39,876 nt of DNA from Octadecabacter sp. (GTDB lineage: Bacteria > Pseudomonadota > Alphaproteobacteria > Rhodobacterales > Rhodobacteraceae), in contig JAPKAD010000006.1 of assembly GCA_028825445.1 (NCBI GenBank), positions 1-39,876 on the forward strand, written 5' to 3'. The position numbers and the translations under genes are program-made. This document shows, one piece after another, positions 34,353-39,876 of the stretch. Numbering within the stretch: the first letter of the stretch is position 1; the number at the start of each line of letters is the position of its first letter. The notes below the pieces were generated by a model. It saw only the letters and a list, made by a program, of their open reading frames with translations. It did no database searches and had not been told where the DNA came from.

Positions 34353-35774
34353 ATGGCGCACACTCCCTTCCGTCCCTTCGAAAATAATCTAGACCAAGAT
34401 AGCGCCTTAGCAATGGTCCGAGATGCCACTGCTGGTGCTGATGATGGCGAATTATTCCTCGAACGTCGCCGCTCAGAAGTACTATCGTTTGACGATGGCC
34501 GTATTCGCACTGCCAGTTATGACGCCTCTGAAGGATTTGGGCTTCGCGCTGTACGTGGTGAGGTTGCAGGCTATGCTCATTCAACCACCATCGACGAACA
34601 CGCCCTGCGACGCGCAGTGGCAACCGCGCGTCTGGCTGTTGGGGACGGCGGTGGCACCATGGCTGACGCCCCAACACGCACAAACACAATGTTATATACA
34701 GACACCGACCCAATGGCAGACGCGGCCTTCGCTACAAAAATCGATCTACTTAAAGAAATCGATGCATTTTGTCGCGACTTGGATTCTCGGGTGGTGCAGG
34801 TTTCTGCAACTCTCGCTGCCTCGCACCAAGAAGTTGTAGTTCTGCGCCCCGAAGGCACGCTAGTTACAGACACCCGCCCGATGTCGCGCCTCAACATCTC
34901 AGTGATCGTCGAAGAAAACGGGCGTCGCGAAACTGGTGGCATGGGTGGTGGTGGCCGTGCTGGTCTGATTAACTTGATTGGGCCAGACAGCTGGCAACCC
35001 GTTGCGCGCGAATCTTTACGCATAGCACTGGTGAACCTTGAGGCGGAAGCTGCACCTGCAGGTGTTTTCGACGTACTCCTCGGCCCTGGCTGGCCAGGAA
35101 TTCTGCTACATGAAGCAGTTGGCCATGGGCTTGAGGGCGATTTTAACCGCAAAGGCACTTCCGCATTTGCGGGGCTCATGGGTCAAAAAATTGCATCCAA
35201 AGGTGTAACTGTGCTGGATGATGGCACCATTCCAAATCGGCGCGGATCAATCACGGTAGACGACGAAGGCACACCCAGCGCCAAGAATATTTTGATCGAA
35301 GATGGCGTTTTAGTTAATTTTATGCAAGACCGTCAAAATGCTCGCCTCATGGGTGTCGAGTCTACCGGCAACGGGCGGAGAGAGAGCTATGCGCACATCC
35401 CAATGCCGCGCATGACGAACACCTATATGTTGAACGGCAATGATGACCCTCAAGACATGCTTGCGGGCCTGAAAGACGGCATCTACGCCGTGGGCTTTGG
35501 CGGCGGCCAAGTCGACATCACCAACGGAAAGTTTGTGTTCAGCTGCACCGAAGCCTACCGCGTTAAGAACGGCAAAGTCGGCGCCCCAGTTAAAGGCGCA
35601 ACGCTCATTGGCGATGGTGCAACAGCCCTAAAAAAAATTCGTGGGATCGGCAATGATATGGCTCTAGATCCTGGCATCGGCAATTGCGGCAAGGCTGGCC
35701 AATGGGTACCTGTGGGCGTGGGTCAGCCGAGCTTGATGATTGGTGGTCTGACCGTGGGTGGCGCCGCTACGTAA
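34353..35774 (+). CDS. tldD: TldD family metalloprotease
   Basis: This 473-residue protein is the catalytic half of the TldD/TldE metalloprotease pair, which degrades unfolded peptides and matures some peptide antibiotics. The zinc motif HEAVGHGLEGD (His253, Glu254, His258) is complete. The N-terminal DGELFLERRRSEVLSFDDGR and C-terminal GTPSAKNILIEDGVLVNFM and FGGGQVDITNGKFVFSCTEA blocks match TldD. The open frame starts at 34086, but ATG 34353 has AGGA upstream and the usual family start. Its partner gene tldE (pmbA) is not in the window. Confidence 0.95.
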   Translation: MAHTPFRPFENNLDQDSALAMVRDATAGADDGELFLERRRSEVLSFDDGRIRTASYDASEGFGLRAVRGEVAGYAHSTTIDEHALRRAVATARLAVGDGGGTMADAPTRTNTMLYTDTDPMADAAFATKIDLLKEIDAFCRDLDSRVVQVSATLAASHQEVVVLRPEGTLVTDTRPMSRLNISVIVEENGRRETGGMGGGGRAGLINLIGPDSWQPVARESLRIALVNLEAEAAPAGVFDVLLGPGWPGILLHEAVGHGLEGDFNRKGTSAFAGLMGQKIASKGVTVLDDGTIPNRRGSITVDDEGTPSAKNILIEDGVLVNFMQDRQNARLMGVESTGNGRRESYAHIPMPRMTNTYMLNGNDDPQDMLAGLKDGIYAVGFGGGQVDITNGKFVFSCTEAYRVKNGKVGAPVKGATLIGDGATALKKIRGIGNDMALDPGIGNCGKAGQWVPVGVGQPSLMIGGLTVGGAAT

Positions 35775-35800
35775 AATTTCACTTTTTCCAGTTAAGTTTA

Positions 35801-35823
35801 CTCACCCCTAATTAAGGGGTGGG
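35801..35823 (+). terminator. Hairpin after tldD
   Basis: CTCACCCCT (35801-35809) and AGGGGTGGG (35815-35823) form a nine-base stem with one G-T pair and a five-base AATTA loop, 26 bases after the tldD stop. No T-tract follows, so it is a terminator candidate of moderate quality, or an mRNA 3'-end stabiliser. Confidence 0.5.
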
Positions 35824-36450
35824 TCACGCTTGGCAGGAAGCGGCTCGTCCTGATAAAAACCTTAACAGTTACGTTATCACCTTTTACCTTAAGGCTGCTA
35901 CTCGGACTACTTGGAAGGTCCATCTTGCAGGTGACGCAGTGTATTCAGGAAATACATCAGCGCATGTATTTTATGATACATAATTAAAAATGTGCAACTG
36001 GTCACTCTCGACAATTTTGATTTAATAGACACGAGCAACTTTTTATTAAGCGATTTTGGATTTATCTGAAATGATTTCCAAGAGTTACTTTTTTTACAAT
36101 ATTTTAGCATGTCAATTATACAGCCTAACCTGCACAGACGGGCAGACAGCAAACTTTCATTTTTCAACGGCGTTACATTCGGCAATATAACACGCTAAAA
36201 CTCTATGACTCCAAAAGGGCCTAGCCACCATAAATGTAAATGTAATATTTTGTGATCCATAAGCCAAATTAAACAGTCATACCCATCTATTGGTCAGCGC
36301 AAACACACTCAGGTTCTTTTACTAATGGTTCTATTTAACCTCATCTTGTCGTGCCCATACTTGCATGAATACAACTTTCAAATACACACAACATTTAATT
36401 TATAATTTACATCTCGCTAACTCATAAGCCTAGCCCCCCCCGTTAAGCAG
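35824..36450. other. AT-rich gap between tldD and the dprA remnant, no gene recognised
   Basis: No frame on either strand has a ribosome binding site, conserved motif or convincing composition. The minus-strand frame at 35907-36185 is low-complexity and Lys/Ser-rich. An eight-C run lies at 36434-36441. In related genomes other genes stand before dprA, so this may be DNA that decayed beyond recognition; that is inference. Confidence 0.5.
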
Positions 36451-36477
36451 CATACAGATTCTAGGAAAACTGAGAGC

Positions 36478-37116
36478 GACATTTTTTTATTTCTACCCGC
36501 TACGGAAGATGATCTGATTAGGCATCTTTTTCTGCTACGCTCAAACAGTATGGGCTCGGTGACATGTGCTCGATTGCTAGCCGAATATGGGTTTGCCAAC
36601 TCAGAGCTCTATTTTATTAGCAGTAAATTTATTAGCAGTAAAAGTCTCAAAATATAAAATTCTCCTTTTGACAGCTTTCGCAGCGCATTTACGTCAACCC
36701 TGCAACGTCTGACTATTGCTTTGGTCAGCCTAGAAAATTTATCAAAACCGGTCTGAATTTGTTAAATACAGCCATTTCCATCAAGCCCGCCAGTTTGTAC
36801 CGCAACAGGATCATGTTTGGCATGTCGCAGGCTACAATCATTCTCAAAACTGCCCCTAAATCCAGTAGCCTGATCACGGTCCTTACCGCATTAAAGTAAA
36901 GCCATGATGATTTTTAGTGCTCGTCTATACGTCTAATTCTCACGTAGCAGGCTGTTTAAGAGATACAGCCCTGCTGGACACCGATCTTCACATTACCTCA
37001 GCTTGACTTTCATGGCAAAAGACCAAATTGAGCTCAACATTAGCGTTGAAGAGACGGCAATAGCACAATTGTTGATGAACCGTTAACTTGATGGGAAAGT
37101 CATCCATCAGGCCAGT
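36478..37116 (+). pseudogene. dprA: dprA, DNA-processing protein, heavily decayed
   Basis: Three stretches of DprA remain, in order, on the plus strand. An N-terminal piece from 36502 reads TEDDLIRHLFLLRSNSMGS then RLLAEYGFANSEL. A core piece from 36801 reads RNRIMFGMSQATIILK and KSSSLITVLTALK before TAA 36897-36899, matching the DprA RRNRIISGLS...KSGSLIT block. A C-terminal piece from 37021 reads DQIELNISVEETAIAQLL, as in the DprA winged helix. Most of the Rossmann core is missing, and several stops and shifts are present. A 15-base tandem duplication lies at 36613-36642. dprA commonly precedes topA in this group. DprA loads RecA on incoming DNA during transformation. Confidence 0.75.
36613..36642. 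repeat. 15-bp perfect tandem duplication inside the dprA remnant
   Basis: TTTATTAGCAGTAAA occurs twice without a gap, at 36613-36627 and 36628-36642. It lies in the decayed part of dprA, just after the preserved N-terminal piece, and reads like unselected slippage. Confidence 0.95.
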
Positions 37117-37225
37117 GAAATTTTAGCCCATTTTCATTATGGTTACTACTGGTTCGGCGCGATGAAAGAAAGCTTCAGGATACTCATTTGTCACATTCCC
37201 AAGATGCTGCATTGACAATGCCTCA

Positions 37226-37234
37226 CCCCCCCCC
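37226..37234. repeat. Nine-C homopolymer upstream of topA
   Basis: Nine consecutive C bases lie 45 bases before the topA start, in the likely promoter or leader region. Tracts of this length can slip. Whether the length varies between cells and alters topA expression is not known. Confidence 0.6.
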
Positions 37235-37279
37235 ACATTTTGCGCAGATAATAACGTCACGTCTTTTGAAAGGATACCT

Positions 37280-39876
37280 ATGCCTGTTGTTGTCGTTGAA
37301 TCACCGGCTAAGGCCAAGACAATAAACAAGTATTTGGGGCCAAACTACACAGTCTTGGCGTCCTACGGTCACGTCCGCGACCTACCACCAAAGGATGGTT
37401 CAGTCGACCCTGACAACGATTTTGACATGTTGTGGGAGATCGCGAGTGACAGTAAAAAGCATATTAAAGCCATCGCTGACGCCCTTGCGGTCGACAACGA
37501 GCTAATCCTCGCGACAGACCCTGACCGGGAAGGCGAAGCCATTTCATGGCATCTTGAAGAGACGCTGCGCAAGCGCAAGTCCATCAAGAAAGATACACCT
37601 GTTTCACGCGTTGTATTCAACGCAATCACCAAGAAAGCCGTCACAGAGGCTATGAAAAATCCGCGCCAAGTTGATGTGCCTCTTGTTGAAGCATACCTCG
37701 CGCGTCGTGCTCTTGATTACCTTGTAGGCTTTAAACTTTCACCGGTATTATGGCGTCGCCTGCCTGGTGCAAAATCAGCAGGTCGCGTACAGTCAGTTTC
37801 TTTGCGTATAATAGTTGAACGTGAAATGGAAATTGAAGCCTTTAACAACCGTGAATATTGGTCCGTCAAGGCGCAGCTCTCGACGCCAAGAAATCAAGCC
37901 GTGGAAACCCGACTTACCGTATTGGCAGGCAAAAAGCTCGATAAATTCGACTTAGAGAATTCAACACAGGCGGAACTTGCCGAACAAGCCGTTAATTCAC
38001 GTGATCTGACCGTCAAACACGTGGAAGCAAAACCTGCCAACCGCAATCCATCGGCGCCGTTCATGACCTCAACTTTGCAACAAGAAGCATCGCGGAAATT
38101 TGGCTTCGGCGCACGGATGACTATGAATGCAGCACAGCGTTTGTACGAAGCTGGATTGATAACCTATATGCGGACCGACGGCATTGACATGGACCCCGAA
38201 GCTATCGCTGCCGCACGAAATGCAATAGAGGAAAAATTTGGTACCGACTATGTTCCTACCACCCCACGTATATATAAAAATAAAGCAAAAAATGCGCAAG
38301 AAGCGCATGAATGTATTCGCCCAACTAACCTAATGCTAGATACTGAATCAGCAAAAATTGCAGATTCAGACCAACGTAAATTATATGATTTGATTTATAA
38401 ACGTACAGTTTCCAGCCAGATGGCTGCTGCCCGAATGGAACGCACAACCGTTAACTTCGGTAGCTCAGACGGGCAAGTTGAATTGCGCGCAACGGGTCAA
38501 GTCGTCCTATTCGATGGATTTCTAGCAATTTATGAAGAAAGCCGAGACGACGACGCTGGCGATGATGATGACGGCGGCAAGCGCCTGCCACAGATGACTG
38601 AAGGTGAAAAAATGACCAAAACCTTTGTCATAGCAGAACAGCATTTTACTCAGCCACCGCCCCGCTACACAGAGGCGACGCTAGTCAAACGCATGGAAGA
38701 GCTCGGCATTGGACGGCCGTCAACCTACGCGTCCATCGTCACAACGATTCAAGACCGCGAATACGTTCGCAAAGAAAAAAATCGCCTGATCCCTGAGGAC
38801 AAAGGACGCTTAGTCACGGCATTTCTGACAAATTTCTTCCGTAAATACGTTGGTTATGACTACACTGCGAGTCTTGAAGAGGAACTCGACCACGTATCAG
38901 CAGGTGAAGCCGACTATAAAAAGGTGCTGTCCGATTTCTGGGGTGACTTCAAAATCACCATCGACGAAGCAATGGACATGTCTATTACACAAGTACTTGA
39001 TAAGATTAATGAAGTTCTTGCCCCACACATCTTCCCACCGAACGTAGAAGGCACCGATCCCCGCCTTTGTCCTAACTGTAATCTGGGACGCTTGTCCATG
39101 CGAACCGCACGATCGGGCGGTGCATTCATCGGCTGTTCCAACTATCCGGAGTGCAAATACACCCGCGCCTTTGGCCCCCCAGGTCAAGACGACGCATCCG
39201 GTATTCCCCCCGAAGGTAAAGAGTTGGGTGTCGATAACGGTGATAGAATTTGGATACACAAAGGGCGCTTTGGCCCCTACGCCCAGCGAAGTGAGGTCAC
39301 AGAGGACAACAAAAAGCCAAACCGCCAGTCGGTTCCAAAAGAATGGCCCCCAGAAGATGTTACGCTTGAAACCGCCATTAAACTGCTATCTCTGCCAAGA
39401 CTTATAGGTACTCACCCCGAAGACGGCGTTAATGTCTTCGCCAACATTGGGCGCTACGGACCCTATTTAAAACACGCGGAATCAACGTCTGAACGTGGTG
39501 GCACCAACGCCAATCTTGAAAGTCTTGATGACGTATTTACCGTTGGCATGAACCACGCGGTTCAGCTTCTGGCAGAAAAAGTCGCGAGCCGTGGTAATCG
39601 TGGTGGTGCGGCTAAAACTTTAAAATCTCTTGGTGATCACCCTGATGAAGGAGGCCCAATTGACATCATGGAGGGCAAATATGGCCCCTATGTTAAATGG
39701 GAAAAGGTCAATGCAACCTTGCCAAAAGACAGTGAGCCTGATGCGTTGACAATCCAAGAAGCTGTCGATCTGATCACTGAAAAACAAAATCAAAAAGGTA
39801 CCAAGCGCAAAGCCACCTCAAAGAAAAAAACAACGCCCAAAAAACCTGTGGCGAAAAAGCCAGCGCCTAAGAAGGC
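37280..39876 (+). CDS. topA: DNA topoisomerase I, 3' end beyond the window
   Basis: At least 865 codons of type IA topoisomerase I, which relaxes negative supercoils, are open from ATG 37280 (AAAGGA upstream) to the window edge. The TOPRIM domain shows VVVESPAKAKTINKYLG and ATDPDREGEAISWHL. The catalytic tyrosine is Tyr296 in LITYMRTDGID. One four-cysteine zinc finger is present (Cys597, Cys600, Cys619, Cys625), followed by cysteine-free C-terminal repeats (GRFGPY, GRYGPYL, GKYGPYVKW). The end is a Lys/Ala/Pro-rich tail typical of alphaproteobacterial TopA, so only a few residues are probably missing. The frame was read codon by codon without a stop. Confidence 0.97.
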   Translation, partial: MPVVVVESPAKAKTINKYLGPNYTVLASYGHVRDLPPKDGSVDPDNDFDMLWEIASDSKKHIKAIADALAVDNELILATDPDREGEAISWHLEETLRKRKSIKKDTPVSRVVFNAITKKAVTEAMKNPRQVDVPLVEAYLARRALDYLVGFKLSPVLWRRLPGAKSAGRVQSVSLRIIVEREMEIEAFNNREYWSVKAQLSTPRNQAVETRLTVLAGKKLDKFDLENSTQAELAEQAVNSRDLTVKHVEAKPANRNPSAPFMTSTLQQEASRKFGFGARMTMNAAQRLYEAGLITYMRTDGIDMDPEAIAAARNAIEEKFGTDYVPTTPRIYKNKAKNAQEAHECIRPTNLMLDTESAKIADSDQRKLYDLIYKRTVSSQMAAARMERTTVNFGSSDGQVELRATGQVVLFDGFLAIYEESRDDDAGDDDDGGKRLPQMTEGEKMTKTFVIAEQHFTQPPPRYTEATLVKRMEELGIGRPSTYASIVTTIQDREYVRKEKNRLIPEDKGRLVTAFLTNFFRKYVGYDYTASLEEELDHVSAGEADYKKVLSDFWGDFKITIDEAMDMSITQVLDKINEVLAPHIFPPNVEGTDPRLCPNCNLGRLSMRTARSGGAFIGCSNYPECKYTRAFGPPGQDDASGIPPEGKELGVDNGDRIWIHKGRFGPYAQRSEVTEDNKKPNRQSVPKEWPPEDVTLETAIKLLSLPRLIGTHPEDGVNVFANIGRYGPYLKHAESTSERGGTNANLESLDDVFTVGMNHAVQLLAEKVASRGNRGGAAKTLKSLGDHPDEGGPIDIMEGKYGPYVKWEKVNATLPKDSEPDALTIQEAVDLITEKQNQKGTKRKATSKKKTTPKKPVAKKPAPKK

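Noticed and set aside
35907..36185. Minus-strand 92-codon frame after tldD
   Set aside because: Ser/Lys-rich low-complexity translation without start signals or motifs.
1..39876. Search by eye for CRISPR arrays, tRNA or rRNA genes, insertion sequences, phage genes and integrase sites
   Set aside because: No regularly spaced repeats, no tRNA-like T-loop in a gap and no transposase or integrase motif were seen.

Overview
The window looks like chromosomal DNA of an alphaproteobacterium of the family Rhodobacteraceae (Roseobacter group). Supporting signs are the gene order ctaC-ctaB-small membrane protein-ctaG-ctaE-SURF1-thrC-M16 protease-RimJ acetyltransferase, lysC close to the GAF-type PtsP, and a degraded dprA directly before topA. 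Base composition is only moderately GC-rich, with AT-rich gaps, so a relatively low-GC marine member is likely. This placement is an inference; no 16S gene is present. No tRNA, rRNA, CRISPR array, phage or transposase gene was seen.

Layout. (1) 1-363: an unidentified reading frame on the minus strand that runs off the left edge. (2) 491-3625, plus: an FeS-type photolyase/cryptochrome, a TIGR03643/DUF2805 small protein and an ABC1/UbiB-like kinase, probably a light-stress or photorepair module. (3) 3678-12384, plus: a tightly packed uptake and catabolism operon with an M20 deacylase/peptidase, a peptide-type ABC importer (binding protein, two permeases, one fused double ATPase), an aldehyde dehydrogenase and an autoproteolytic P1-family amidase of the NylC/DmpA type. 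(4) 12381-14889, minus: the modABC molybdate importer, convergent with the operon and sharing its stop-codon bases. (5) 14963-20910: Nudix hydrolase, DUF1178 protein, apt (with an 18-bp tandem duplication over its start codon), a SulP transporter, a flavin reductase, a GNAT acetyltransferase and a broken EcsC gene. (6) 20925-26434, minus: ptsP, a decayed GNAT gene, lysC and an FAD-linked dehydrogenase. (7) 26576-34165, minus: the cytochrome c oxidase subunit II/III and assembly operon, continuing into thrC, an M16 protease and a RimJ-like acetyltransferase. (8) 34353-35774, plus: tldD. (9) 35775-37279: a 1.5-kb gap holding a heavily decayed dprA. (10) 37280 to the right edge: topA, cut by the window end.

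The genes are mostly housekeeping: respiration, aspartate-family amino acids, nucleotide salvage and nitrogen-PTS signalling. Two accessory blocks stand out: the photolyase module and the amide/peptide catabolic operon. The most notable result from reading between the genes is three pseudogenes at different stages of decay (ecsC-like, a GNAT and dprA). They suggest ongoing gene loss, including loss of the DNA-processing step of natural transformation. All family calls rest on motifs and remembered family features; no database search was run.
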